Of a stretch of DNA of 64,000 nt, positions 30,379-40,263 are shown in pieces. The DNA comes from Candidatus Phocaeicola excrementigallinarum (GTDB taxonomy: Bacteria; Bacteroidota; Bacteroidia; Bacteroidales; Bacteroidaceae), in assembly GCA_019120125.1 (NCBI GenBank), contig DWVR01000046.1, forward strand, positions 33,149-97,148, read 5' to 3'. How positions within the stretch are numbered: the first letter of the stretch is position 1; every line of letters begins with the position of its first letter. The notes below the pieces were generated by a model. It saw only the letters and a list, made by a program, of their open reading frames with translations. It searched no databases and had not been told where the DNA came from. The position numbers and the translations under genes are program-made.

Positions 30379-31308
30379 ATGAAACGCTTGTCAGTCATCG
30401 GTCTGCTGTGCGGCATGTGCATGCTGTCTGCCCTTGCCGTGTCCGCAAAGGAATACAAGGTGGAGGATGTGCCGATGGTGCATCTGCAAAACAAGACGCG
30501 CTATGTGAGCAACCCCGACCATATCCTTTCGGACAGGGCCGTGGCGGTGATGGACACCACGCTCTACGCGCTGGAACAGCAGACCGGCATACAGGTACTC
30601 GTGGTGGCGGTGGAACAGATAGAGGGCGGCGACTGCTTCGAGTTTGCCTACCAGCTGGGACGCTCGAACGGTGTGGGCCAGAAAGGCAAGGACAACGGAC
30701 TGGTCATCCTGCTGGTGACAGGCGAACGGTGCATCCAGTTCGCCACAGGCTACGGACTGGAGGGGGTGCTCCCCGACGCGCTCTGCAAACGCATCCAGGA
30801 ACGCTACATGAATCCGGCATTCGGCGAGGACCGGTGGGATGAGGGGATGGTGGCCGGCATACGGGCCGTCCGTCAGGTGCTGGCAAACGAAGAGGGTGCC
30901 CCTACCCCTGCCGAAGAGAACTCAGACAACGCACTGCTCCTCACGATATTGGCTTTCTGCTTCATCGGAGTCCCCGCACTGCTGTGGTTCACCGTCCGGC
31001 AACGCCGGAAATGTCCCAAGTGCCGCCACTATACGCTCCGTCAGGTATCCTCAAGAACAGTGTCACGCTTTGCCGGGACACGCACCGTGGAAACCGTCTA
31101 CCGCTGCACGCATTGCGGATACGTGCGCCGCGTGCAGCAACGGACAGACGATGACAACGATGTCGGCCACCGCGGAGGAAACGGCGGTCCGTTCATGGGA
31201 GGCCCGTTTGTGGGCGGCTTCGGAGGCGGACACGGAGGCGGTGGCTTCAGCGGAGGAAGCTTCGGAGGAGGAGACTTCGGAGGCGGAGGAGCCGGAAGCA
31301 AGTTCTGA
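30379..31308 (+). CDS. TPM-domain membrane protein (YgcG family)
   Basis: TPM domain, TM, Cys motifs, Gly-rich C-terminus; follows lemA. Confidence 0.9.
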   Translation: MKRLSVIGLLCGMCMLSALAVSAKEYKVEDVPMVHLQNKTRYVSNPDHILSDRAVAVMDTTLYALEQQTGIQVLVVAVEQIEGGDCFEFAYQLGRSNGVGQKGKDNGLVILLVTGERCIQFATGYGLEGVLPDALCKRIQERYMNPAFGEDRWDEGMVAGIRAVRQVLANEEGAPTPAEENSDNALLLTILAFCFIGVPALLWFTVRQRRKCPKCRHYTLRQVSSRTVSRFAGTRTVETVYRCTHCGYVRRVQQRTDDDNDVGHRGGNGGPFMGGPFVGGFGGGHGGGGFSGGSFGGGDFGGGGAGSKF

Positions 31309-31386
31309 CACATCCGCGCGCGGAAAGACGACAAAATCCGCGTCTCCAGACGGACACATTACATAAACTGATAAAAAAGAGAGCAC

Positions 31387-32460
31387 ATGAATACATTCGG
31401 AAACATATTCCGCCTGACCAGTTTCGGCGAGTCGCACGGAAAGGCCATCGGCGGCGTCATCGACGGATTTCCAGCAGGCATCGCCATCGACACGGATTTC
31501 GTGCAACGGGAACTCGACCGCCGCCGTCCGGGGCAGTCGGCACTGACCACGGCACGCAAGGAGGCGGATGCCGTGGAATTTCTGTCGGGCATCTACGACG
31601 GAGTGTCCACGGGATGCCCCATCGGCTTCGTGGTATGGAACACCAACCAGCACTCCAACGATTACGACAACATGAAGGACGTGTTCCGCCCGTCGCACGC
31701 CGACTACACCTACACACAGAAGTACGGCATCCGTGACCACCGCGGAGGCGGACGCTCGTCGGCCCGCGAGACCATCGCACGCACGGTGGGAGGCGCGCTG
31801 GCCAAACTCGCGCTCCGGAAGCTGGGCATCCGCGTCACGGCCTTCACCTCGCAGGTGGGTCCGCTCAAGCTCGACAAAGACTACACGGCCTACGACCTGA
31901 GCCGGATTGAAGAGAATCCCGTGCGCTGCCCCGACCCGGAAATGGCCCGGCAGATGGGCGACTATATCCTGAAAGTCAAGGGAGAGGGCGACACTGTCGG
32001 AGGAGTCATCACATGCGTGGCGCAAGGCTGTCCGGCAGGATTGGGCGAGCCCGCATTCGGAAAACTGCACGCCGCATTGGGAAGCGCCATGCTGAGCATC
32101 AACGCCGTAAAAGGCTTTGAATACGGACAGGGATTCGGGAACATGGACATGAAAGGCAGCGAGCAGAACGACATCCTCTTCAACGACCACGGCCACATCG
32201 GTTTCCGCACAAACCGCTCGGGGGGCATCCAGGGCGGCATCAGCAACGGACAGGACATCTACTTCCGCGTGGCGTTCAAACCCGTGGCCACCATACTGAC
32301 GGAACAGCCCACGGTGGACAAGGACGGAAACGAAACGACGCTCAAGGCACGCGGACGGCACGACCCCTGCGTATTGCCCCGGGCCGTCCCCATCGTAGAA
32401 GCCATGACCGCCATGACGCTGCTCGACTATTACTTATTGGACAAAACGACACATCTGTAG
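31387..32460 (+). CDS. aroC: Chorismate synthase
   Basis: [31 protein letters not shown]. Confidence 0.96.
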   Translation: MNTFGNIFRLTSFGESHGKAIGGVIDGFPAGIAIDTDFVQRELDRRRPGQSALTTARKEADAVEFLSGIYDGVSTGCPIGFVVWNTNQHSNDYDNMKDVFRPSHADYTYTQKYGIRDHRGGGRSSARETIARTVGGALAKLALRKLGIRVTAFTSQVGPLKLDKDYTAYDLSRIEENPVRCPDPEMARQMGDYILKVKGEGDTVGGVITCVAQGCPAGLGEPAFGKLHAALGSAMLSINAVKGFEYGQGFGNMDMKGSEQNDILFNDHGHIGFRTNRSGGIQGGISNGQDIYFRVAFKPVATILTEQPTVDKDGNETTLKARGRHDPCVLPRAVPIVEAMTAMTLLDYYLLDKTTHL

Positions 32461-32484
32461 GGAAGCTAAAAAAATCATAAAACC

Positions 32485-33849
32485 ATGGACATCAAACAGT
32501 ACATCAAAGAGAATGAAAGCCGGTTTCTGGACGAGCTTTTCAGCCTCATCCGCATTCCGAGCATCAGTGCCTTACCCCAACACAAGGAAGACATGCTGGC
32601 CTGTGCCGAACGCTGGCGGCAACTGCTTCTTGAAGCCGGAGCCGACGAGGCGATGGTCATGCCCTCACAAGGCAATCCGCTGGTATATGCCGAGAAACAT
32701 GTCAGTCCCGACGCCCCCACCGTATTGGTCTACGGACATTATGACGTGATGCCTGCCGAACCGCTGGAGCTGTGGAAAAGCCAGCCTTTCGAGCCGGAAA
32801 CACGCGACGGACACATCTGGGCACGCGGCGCGGACGATGACAAGGGACAGGCCATGATCCAGGCAAAGGCATTCGAATATCTGGTGAAAGAGAATCTGCT
32901 GAAACATAACGTGAAATTCATTCTGGAAGGAGAAGAGGAAATCGGATCGCCGAGCCTCAATGCTTTCCTCCAGGAACACAAGGAACTGCTGAAAGCGGAC
33001 GTGATCCTGGTTTCGGACACCAGCATGCTGGGAGCCGACCTGCCCTCGCTGACCACCGGCCTGCGCGGACTCGCCTACTGGGAAATCGAAGTGACCGGAC
33101 CCAACCGCGACCTGCATTCGGGACATTTCGGCGGGGCGGTGGCCAACCCGATCAACGTGCTCTGCGACCTCATCGCGCAAATGACCGATGAGGACGGACG
33201 GATTACGGTCCCCCACTTCTACGATGACGTGGAAGAGGTGCCTGCCGCAGAACGCGAGATGATTGCCAGCATCCCGTTCGACGAGAAGAAATACATGGAA
33301 GCCATCGGAGTGAAAGCGCTGAAAGGCGAGAAAGGTTACTCCACACTGGAAAGGAACAGTTGCCGCCCGTCGTTCGACGTGTGCGGAATCTGGGGCGGAT
33401 ATACGGGCGAAGGCTCCAAGACGGTGCTGCCGTCGAAAGCGTACGCCAAGGTATCGTGCCGACTGGTTCCCCATCAGGACCACGAAAAGATCTCGAGACT
33501 GTTTGCCGACCATATACTGTCCATCGCCCCCGACTATGTGACCGTGAAGGTGACTCCCATGCACGGTGGCGAAGGATATGTCTGCCCGATCAGCCTCCCT
33601 GCCTATCAGGCTGCGGAGAAGGGATTCACACAGGCATTCGGAAAAAAACCGCTTGCCGTACGCCGTGGAGGAAGCATCCCCATCATCAGCGACTTTGAAC
33701 GCATTCTGGGCATCAAGACCGTATTGATGGGCTTCGGACTGGAAAGCAACGCCATCCACTCGCCCAACGAGAACTTTCCGCTCGACATCTTCCGGAAAGG
33801 CATCGAGGCGGTGGCCGTGTTCCATCAAGAACTCGACAAGCAGAAATAA
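32485..33849 (+). CDS. M20-family dipeptidase
   Basis: VYGHYDVMPAEP, ARGADDDKGQ, EGEEEIGS. Confidence 0.92.
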   Translation: MDIKQYIKENESRFLDELFSLIRIPSISALPQHKEDMLACAERWRQLLLEAGADEAMVMPSQGNPLVYAEKHVSPDAPTVLVYGHYDVMPAEPLELWKSQPFEPETRDGHIWARGADDDKGQAMIQAKAFEYLVKENLLKHNVKFILEGEEEIGSPSLNAFLQEHKELLKADVILVSDTSMLGADLPSLTTGLRGLAYWEIEVTGPNRDLHSGHFGGAVANPINVLCDLIAQMTDEDGRITVPHFYDDVEEVPAAEREMIASIPFDEKKYMEAIGVKALKGEKGYSTLERNSCRPSFDVCGIWGGYTGEGSKTVLPSKAYAKVSCRLVPHQDHEKISRLFADHILSIAPDYVTVKVTPMHGGEGYVCPISLPAYQAAEKGFTQAFGKKPLAVRRGGSIPIISDFERILGIKTVLMGFGLESNAIHSPNENFPLDIFRKGIEAVAVFHQELDKQK

Positions 33850-33870
33850 AGTCAAGACACCTTGCAGACA

Positions 33871-34021
33871 GAGGCTGTATCAAAATAGAAACAGGCTTTC
33901 ATTTTGTCATCCTGAACGGAGTAAAGGATCTCGAAAACACAAACTTATATACACGAGATCCTTCGCTTTGCTCAGGATGACATTGATTTTTGATAGTCAA
34001 TTCTCATTTTGAGACACCCTC
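33871..34021. mobile_element. MITE-like palindromic element
   Basis: Imperfect TIRs GAGGCTGTATCAAAAT.../...ATTTTGAGACACCCTC and internal ~29-bp inverted repeat (33905-33933 / 33954-33982). Confidence 0.7.
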
Positions 34022-34028
34022 GTCTTTT

Positions 34029-34235
34029 TCAGTCCGCACGGTATTCCAGAATATCGCCCGGCTGGCAGTCCAGTTCCTTACAGATAGCTTCCAAAGTAGA
34101 GAAGCGTACCGCCTTGGCCTTTCCCGTCTTCAGGATGGAAAGGTTCGCCGGAGTAAGGTCAATCCGTGCGGCAAGCTCTCCCAGCGAAATCTTCCGTTTC
34201 GCCATCATCACATCAAGATTTACTATTATCGGCAT
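34029..34235 (-). CDS. Small XRE/YozG-type HTH regulator
   Basis: 68 aa: ISLGELAARIDLTPANLSILKTGKAKAVRFSTLEAICKELDCQPGDILEY. Confidence 0.88.
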   Translation of the reverse strand: MPIIVNLDVMMAKRKISLGELAARIDLTPANLSILKTGKAKAVRFSTLEAICKELDCQPGDILEYRAD

Positions 34236-34305
34236 AATCGTCGTTCTTTTTTTCCGGTTTTAGTTGCAAACAGCTGCTTTTCGGTTTCATAATCCAAATA
34301 GGTCT

Positions 34306-34779
34306 TTATACCGTCAGATCATTCTCTTCCTGCATGCGGATGCCTATATGGAACACACACCCTATGAATCCGATGAAGCATCCCAACAGAAGGAAGAAGT
34401 CGTGCGAACGAACAATGGCAAGGCTTCCTTCGGGAACTGTATGAAGCAAGTATATTTGTATGAATCCGTTCAGCATTACGGCAAGGCCGATGAGCTGGAT
34501 ATAATTGGCATTGGCTTTCACAAACACCTTCCCTTTCCGCACATTCCACATGATGGCGAGCACCATTACGGCACAAAACACCATCACGCAGATAGTGACG
34601 CTCTCCACGACGGCAGGCCAGAAAAGCGGATTCGTGCTGCCCTGCGCCAACTCATGCGCCAAATCCTGATTCGCAAAAACGCCCAACAACAAAAGGCATA
34701 CGGAAATGATTATCAGGCAATACATCTGCAATTCCTGCAACGAGCCCGCATGTCTTGATGTTTTCTTGATTGAAGTCAT
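34306..34779 (-). CDS. DUF2975-like membrane protein
   Basis: Four TMs, C-terminal QEENDLTV; adjacent to HTH gene. Confidence 0.75.
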   Translation of the reverse strand: MTSIKKTSRHAGSLQELQMYCLIIISVCLLLLGVFANQDLAHELAQGSTNPLFWPAVVESVTICVMVFCAVMVLAIMWNVRKGKVFVKANANYIQLIGLAVMLNGFIQIYLLHTVPEGSLAIVRSHDFFLLLGCFIGFIGCVFHIGIRMQEENDLTV

Positions 34780-34820
34780 AATCTATCCCTCCTCATTTTA
34801 ATTTTGTGGTAACACAGTTT

Positions 34821-35429
34821 TTATATCGTCAAATCATTTTCTTCCTTGATGCGGACCGCCTGGGAAAAGATTTCGGTCAGAAGCACCAAAACCAGCATGA
34901 GCACCCACGAATATTTCAGATGGAAGTCACTGAACACATAGTCTGAAGAGACCAGCTCCCGCACCGCGCTCCGGTAAAGCAGATAACGCTGCAGCTCGAA
35001 AAGTGCGGACGACACCACCACGGGATAAATAAAGAAACGGAGACGGCGCATGTTCTTGCGGGTCAGAATCTCACCCTTGCTGACAGAGACCAGCAGGCGG
35101 ACCAGACAATAGAACCCATATATGCAAAGCAACAGAAACGGGAACACGGCAAAGACCATGTAGTCTCCGGCACCGTGCGAAATGTAGGTGTTTATGCTCC
35201 CCGGCTCGCAGGGCACCGCACACTGCATCGCCCGGTTGAACAGACTGTCGGGTGTCACCCCTTCCTTATATCCCCTGACCGGCAGGGAAACCGAACTGAG
35301 CTCCTGAGGCAATGAAGGATAATCATCCACACTGTTCCAGCCGTCCACAAAACCGGGCGTAAACTCTTTCACCACATTCCATACAAGTGCCAGAATTACA
35401 ATAATTCCCAAAATACGTATTGTTCTCAT
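34821..35429 (-). CDS. DUF2975-like membrane protein (paralogue)
   Basis: Multi-TM, C-terminal KEENDLTI. Confidence 0.75.
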   Translation of the reverse strand: MRTIRILGIIVILALVWNVVKEFTPGFVDGWNSVDDYPSLPQELSSVSLPVRGYKEGVTPDSLFNRAMQCAVPCEPGSINTYISHGAGDYMVFAVFPFLLLCIYGFYCLVRLLVSVSKGEILTRKNMRRLRFFIYPVVVSSALFELQRYLLYRSAVRELVSSDYVFSDFHLKYSWVLMLVLVLLTEIFSQAVRIKEENDLTI

Positions 35430-35476
35430 AACTCGATGTTGTTGTCAGTTATTTTTTACATCACTAAATTCCACTC

Positions 35477-35893
35477 TCACTTTTTCACCTCTGTCAGCAA
35501 CAGGTCGTCCGGCATATCCAGACAATGCACCACCGACTGGCAGTTCTGGCTGAACGACTCCGTCTGCTTGTCCCATTCGGCGTAATCGATCAGACAGACA
35601 TTGCCGTCGGAAATGTAATTCAGCAGATACGCCGGACTCCATGAACAGTCTGACGGGTTCCAGCGGTAAGCCTTCTTCTGGGCAAGGTTTCCGTCAGCGT
35701 CATAACCGTACACATACCGCAGCCTCGGAGTGATTGAGACACCGTCCGCATTCAGCGTGGAAACGGTCAGCTCGTTTCCGTTCTCCCCATACACGAAAAC
35801 CTTTCTGGCCTCAGCGTCGGGAACAGCGGTAAAACTCATGAACAAAGCAGCCACGGCTGCGATTACGGTACGTTTTGCAAATGTCTTTCTCAT
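35477..35893 (-). CDS. Secreted DUF3836-like protein
   Basis: Signal peptide; YGYDADGNLAQKKAYRWNPSDCSWSPAYLLNY. Confidence 0.7.
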   Translation of the reverse strand: MRKTFAKRTVIAAVAALFMSFTAVPDAEARKVFVYGENGNELTVSTLNADGVSITPRLRYVYGYDADGNLAQKKAYRWNPSDCSWSPAYLLNYISDGNVCLIDYAEWDKQTESFSQNCQSVVHCLDMPDDLLLTEVKK

Positions 35894-35953
35894 AATTGTA
35901 AGCGTCTTATACGTTAATATTTTATTTACTTTTCTCTGTTCTCAATAATTATT

Positions 35954-35968
35954 TATCGTTTTTCGATA
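35954..35968. promoter_or_regulatory. Candidate operator O1 (TATCGTTTTTCGATA)
   Basis: 5-5-5 palindrome immediately downstream of the -7 box on the - strand. Confidence 0.6.
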
Positions 35969-35970
35969 TG

Positions 35971-36001
35971 CAAATGTAGACATAATTTTTGAACCGTCAA
36001 A
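35971..36001 (-). promoter_or_regulatory. Consensus Bacteroidales promoter for the DUF3836-DUF2975-HTH operon
   Basis: - strand TTTG (36001-35998), 19 bp, TACATTTG (35978-35971). Confidence 0.8.
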
Positions 36002-36016
36002 GAAAAACAAGAAAAA

Positions 36017-36035
36017 ATTATCGTTTTTCGATAAT
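36017..36035. promoter_or_regulatory. Candidate operator O2 (ATTATCGTTTTTCGATAAT)
   Basis: 7-bp arms; same core as O1, upstream of the -33 box. Confidence 0.6.
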
Positions 36036-36175
36036 TTATCCATAAAAACCGGGAATACGGCTCCAGAACCGCCGGAGGGAGGGCCGGACGCACAGAAAAA
36101 GTCGAGAAAAAACACGGGAACAAAAAGTTTATCCGGACAGAAATGCTATTTTTGCCTGACAAAAAGACAATACAC

Positions 36176-38584
36176 ATGAAAACGACACATTTGACCGGGC
36201 TCCTGCTGCTCCTACTCGGAACGGCAGCACCCACACAGGCACATCAGGAGAATATCTACCATGAGGGATGGACCGACTTCAACAAGAACGGAAAGATGGA
36301 CGTGTACGAGAACCCCCAGGCACCCATCGACGCACGTGTCAGCGACCTGCTGTCACAGATGACCGTCGAGGAAAAGACCTGCCAGCTCGCCACACTCTAC
36401 GGCTACGGAAGAATCCTGCAGGACTCGCTCCCCACACCCGGATGGAAAAACGAGATCTGGAAAGACGGCATCGCCAACATCGACGAGATGCTGAACGGAG
36501 TGGGCGGAAAGTCGAGACGCGTGGAAGACATGCTGTATCCTTTCAGCAACCACGCTGAAGCCATCAACCGGATACAGCGATGGTTCGTGGAGGAGACACG
36601 GCTCGGCATTCCGGTGGACTTCTCCAATGAAGGAATCCACGGACTGAACCACACGAAAGCGACTCCCCTGCCGGCCCCCATCGCCGTCGGAAGCACATGG
36701 AACAAGGAACTGGTGCGGCAGGCCGGGACCATCATCGGAACAGAGGCCAGGGCGCTGGGATACACCAACGTCTACGCCCCCATCCTCGACATCGTGCGCG
36801 ACCCGCGCTGGGGACGCACACTGGAATGCTATGGTGAGGAGCCTTACCTCATCGCCACTCTGGGCAAGGAAATGGTGGAGGGAATCCAGTCACAGGGAGT
36901 GGCCTCCACACTGAAGCATTACGCCGTATACAGCGTGCCCAAAGGCGGACGCGACGGAAACTGCCGGACCGACCCGCATGTGGCTCCGCGCGAGCTTCAC
37001 CAGCTTTACCTCTATCCTTTCAAGAAAGTGATCCGCGAGGCGCATCCCCTCGGCGTGATGAGCAGCTACAACGACTGGGACGGAGTCCCCATCACGGCCA
37101 GCCATTATTTCCTCACGGAACTGCTGCGCGAGGAATACGGATTCGACGGATATGTGGTGAGCGACAGCGAGGCCGTGGAGTATGTGGAAAGCAAGCACCA
37201 TGTGGCCGACAGCTACGAGGAGGCCGTGAGACAGGTGCTCGAGGCAGGACTGAACGTACGCACGAACTTCACCCCTCCTTCCGACTTCATCCTGCCGGTG
37301 CGCCGCCTGATTGAGGAGAAAAGAATATCAATGGAAACCATCGACAAGCGTGTGGCCGAGGTACTGAGGGTGAAATTCCGCCTCGGACTCTTCGACCGTC
37401 CGTATGCCGACCCCTCAAAAGCCGACAAGGCGGGAGGGTTCAGCCGCAACCTTGATTTCGTCAGGGAAATACAGGCCCAGTCACTGGTCCTGCTGAAAAA
37501 CGAGGACAGCCTGCTTCCGCTCGACCGGAACAAGGTGCGCCGCGTGCTGGTCACCGGTCCCCTGGCCGACGAGAGCAATTTCATGGAAAGCCGTTACGGA
37601 CCCAACAGGCTGGACAAGGTGACCATTCTCGACGGCCTGCGGAAGTATCTGAAAGGAAAAGCGGAAGTGACATACTCAAAAGGATGTGAGGTGACGGACA
37701 AGGGATGGCCCTACACGGAAATCCTGCCCGCGCCAATGACCGAAGAAGAACAGGCGGGCATCAGTGAGGCGGTGAAGGCCGCCGCCGGATGCGACGTGAT
37801 TGTCGCCGTACTCGGAGAAAGCGAATACGAGACCGGAGAAAGCCGCTCACGCACGTCACTCTCCCTGCCCGGACGTCAGCAACAGCTGCTGGAGGCACTG
37901 CACGCCACCGGAAAGCCCGTCGTACTGGTGCTCGTCAACGGACAGCCTCTGACCGTCAACTGGGCCGACGCCCACATCCCGGCCATTCTGGAAAGCTGGT
38001 TCCCCGGCTGCCAGGGAGGAACGGTCATTGCAGAGACCTTGTTCGGCGAGCACAATCCGGGAGGAAAACTGACCGTGACTTTCCCGAAAACAGTGGGACA
38101 GATAGAGCTGAACTTCCCGTTCAAGCCAGGCTCACAGGCCGGCCAGCCACAGGCCGGTCCGAACGGAAGCGGAGCCACCAGAGTGACCGGAGAGCTGTAC
38201 CCCTTCGGCTATGGTCTGAGCTACACCACCTTTGAATACTCCGGCCTCAAGGTCACTCCGCTGAGGCAACCGACCCAAGGGAACTATACCGTCACATTCA
38301 ATGTGACCAACACCGGGAAAAGGAGCGGCGACGAGATAGTCCAGCTGTACGTGCGCGACAAGGTGAGCAGCGTCATCACCTACGACTCCCAGCTCCGCGG
38401 ATTCGAGCGCGTGGCCCTGCAGCCCGGAGAGACGAAAGGAGTGACCTTCACGCTGACACCCGACGACCTGCAGCTGCTGGACCGCCACATGGAATGGACC
38501 GTAGAGCCGGGCGAGTTCGAGATCATGATAGGAGCCTCCAGCAAGGACATACGGCTGACGGAGACCGTCACCGCACTGCCCTGA
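36176..38584 (+). CDS. Glycoside hydrolase family 3 (beta-glucosidase-type), secreted
   Basis: Signal peptide, GH3 N and C domains, fibronectin III-like C-terminus; VVSDSEAVEYV nucleophile region. Confidence 0.92.
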   Translation: MKTTHLTGLLLLLLGTAAPTQAHQENIYHEGWTDFNKNGKMDVYENPQAPIDARVSDLLSQMTVEEKTCQLATLYGYGRILQDSLPTPGWKNEIWKDGIANIDEMLNGVGGKSRRVEDMLYPFSNHAEAINRIQRWFVEETRLGIPVDFSNEGIHGLNHTKATPLPAPIAVGSTWNKELVRQAGTIIGTEARALGYTNVYAPILDIVRDPRWGRTLECYGEEPYLIATLGKEMVEGIQSQGVASTLKHYAVYSVPKGGRDGNCRTDPHVAPRELHQLYLYPFKKVIREAHPLGVMSSYNDWDGVPITASHYFLTELLREEYGFDGYVVSDSEAVEYVESKHHVADSYEEAVRQVLEAGLNVRTNFTPPSDFILPVRRLIEEKRISMETIDKRVAEVLRVKFRLGLFDRPYADPSKADKAGGFSRNLDFVREIQAQSLVLLKNEDSLLPLDRNKVRRVLVTGPLADESNFMESRYGPNRLDKVTILDGLRKYLKGKAEVTYSKGCEVTDKGWPYTEILPAPMTEEEQAGISEAVKAAAGCDVIVAVLGESEYETGESRSRTSLSLPGRQQQLLEALHATGKPVVLVLVNGQPLTVNWADAHIPAILESWFPGCQGGTVIAETLFGEHNPGGKLTVTFPKTVGQIELNFPFKPGSQAGQPQAGPNGSGATRVTGELYPFGYGLSYTTFEYSGLKVTPLRQPTQGNYTVTFNVTNTGKRSGDEIVQLYVRDKVSSVITYDSQLRGFERVALQPGETKGVTFTLTPDDLQLLDRHMEWTVEPGEFEIMIGASSKDIRLTETVTALP

Positions 38585-38660
38585 ACCAGATTTATTCGTA
38601 TGAGTTATAGAGGCTGTTTCGATTTTCCGCTAAAGTCACATTGACGGGACCAGGGAAAAG

Positions 38661-38710
38661 AGAGAGAGGAACGGAGAACCGCCGCAGGGCAGTCGTCCGT
38701 TCCTCTCTCT
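38661..38710. repeat. Hairpin repeat family 2, copy 1
   Basis: AGAGAGAGGAACGGA...TCCGTTCCTCTCTCT with core GGAACGGAGAACCGCCGCAGGGCA. Confidence 0.75.
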
Positions 38711-38782
38711 TCATTCGTCACTATAAACTAACGTTAACTTTGCATACACAAATACAAAATTCAAAACTAAAAAACAGATTTC

Positions 38783-38944
38783 ATGAAAGGACGTCAAATC
38801 ACATTGGCACCTGCCGGATTCACCGACCCTGACGCACGTCCTTCGGATAGTCAAACGGTTTTGGGCGGCTCCCGATTCGATATGAGCCATATCACTTTCC
38901 AGTCCTATGCAGGTGGGACTGCAGTCCTACCCTATTGGGATTAA
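38783..38944 (+). CDS. Unannotated 53-aa ORF of unknown function
   Basis: MKGRQITLAPAGFTDPDARPSDSQTVLGGSRFDMSHITFQSYAGGTAVLPYWD*; TAACTTTG box at 38735 and A-rich leader; below the 60-aa cutoff of the ORF track. Confidence 0.4.
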   Translation: MKGRQITLAPAGFTDPDARPSDSQTVLGGSRFDMSHITFQSYAGGTAVLPYWD

Positions 38945-39000
38945 GGGAGGACTGGCATACCAAGCACAGAGCATCCATATAGATAATCCTGTTTGAAAGC

Positions 39001-40143
39001 TTAACATTGAGAAAGCAACGATTCCATCAGGGCGAGATCCATATTCACTTCGCCCTGCATCAAGTAACTCTCCCGCTTTGTTTTCACGGTGCGGTAGATT
39101 CCTTCCGCCTTTTCTTTATCGTGCTCCATATACAAGGCTATCGCGAAAAGCTGGCGTTGCTTGGAACTGCTCACCTTGCTATATGTCCGGATATATGCCA
39201 CTAATTTGTCGGTGGCTAGTTCGCGGGCACGTTCCTCCTTTCCTATGACCAATGCGGTAAAAAGCAGTTCGGCTTCCGCCTCTTGCTTCAAGATACCTAC
39301 CAGTTCCTTACTTTGGCTTACCGCTTCTTCCAGTCGGACGTAGGCTTCCTCCCACTCTTCCCGGTCTTGCATCCGCGAGATTTCCATCAATGCTATGGTC
39401 GCTTGCAACATATCGCTATAATCTATTTTCCCTTCCAGACGGAACCAAGATTCAGGCATCTCCTTCGGACGCATCCCTTCCTGTATCAACGCGTTTATCC
39501 GAAGCTGGAGGACGAGGGCTCGTTTGGTGCCGGGATTCCGCTTCAAGAGACGGAGCGAATACGCATCGTTTCCGATGCCACCCATTTTCATCGGGATTCC
39601 GTTGAGCAAGCCCAAGAAAACCCCTATCCCCATAAACTGAATGAGAAACATTTTCCATAAAAACGGCATACCGTCTATACATAAAAACGGGAACAATGCC
39701 GCAAATGCCGCCAGGAAATTCATCGCTACCCCACCTATACTATATAAGGTAACAGGAATCTCTTCATCGGACTTTTCGGGAGGCGCCAGCAAGCATTGAC
39801 CACCCGTCCCGCTCACGCTAAAGCGTTTCATGCGCACCTTCCCGCCTTGGCGTATCCATGTAAGGCTGAAAATTCGGAACGACACGAAGCGGTATCCCGA
39901 AACCAATCCGCAAATCAAATGCCCCGCTTCGTGCAGGATGACTTGCAGGGAAACGGCTATCAGGAAGAAAGCCAATGAAAGCAACGGAATGCCTATCACC
40001 TCCATCGCATTGAGCCGCAAAAACTTCCCGATATATTCCGAGAAAGAGATACCGCCAAACAACATTAGCCCCGCTCCTGCTACAATAAGCCCTGCCAAGA
40101 TACCTATCAAGAACCCGCCTACAATTTTCAATACATGTTTCAT
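39001..40143 (-). CDS. M50-family (site-2-protease-like) membrane metallopeptidase
   Basis: HEAGH motif in a TM segment; multi-TM plus C-terminal helical domain. Confidence 0.85.
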   Translation of the reverse strand: MKHVLKIVGGFLIGILAGLIVAGAGLMLFGGISFSEYIGKFLRLNAMEVIGIPLLSLAFFLIAVSLQVILHEAGHLICGLVSGYRFVSFRIFSLTWIRQGGKVRMKRFSVSGTGGQCLLAPPEKSDEEIPVTLYSIGGVAMNFLAAFAALFPFLCIDGMPFLWKMFLIQFMGIGVFLGLLNGIPMKMGGIGNDAYSLRLLKRNPGTKRALVLQLRINALIQEGMRPKEMPESWFRLEGKIDYSDMLQATIALMEISRMQDREEWEEAYVRLEEAVSQSKELVGILKQEAEAELLFTALVIGKEERARELATDKLVAYIRTYSKVSSSKQRQLFAIALYMEHDKEKAEGIYRTVKTKRESYLMQGEVNMDLALMESLLSQC

Positions 40144-40263
40144 TGCTTATAATATAACGTGATTTCGATATGAAGATTGAAATTATCTATTTGAAAATTA
40201 GAAACATAACGATAAAAGCATTAGATTTATAGTGTCCAATTATAACATTTAAGCGATTACCAC

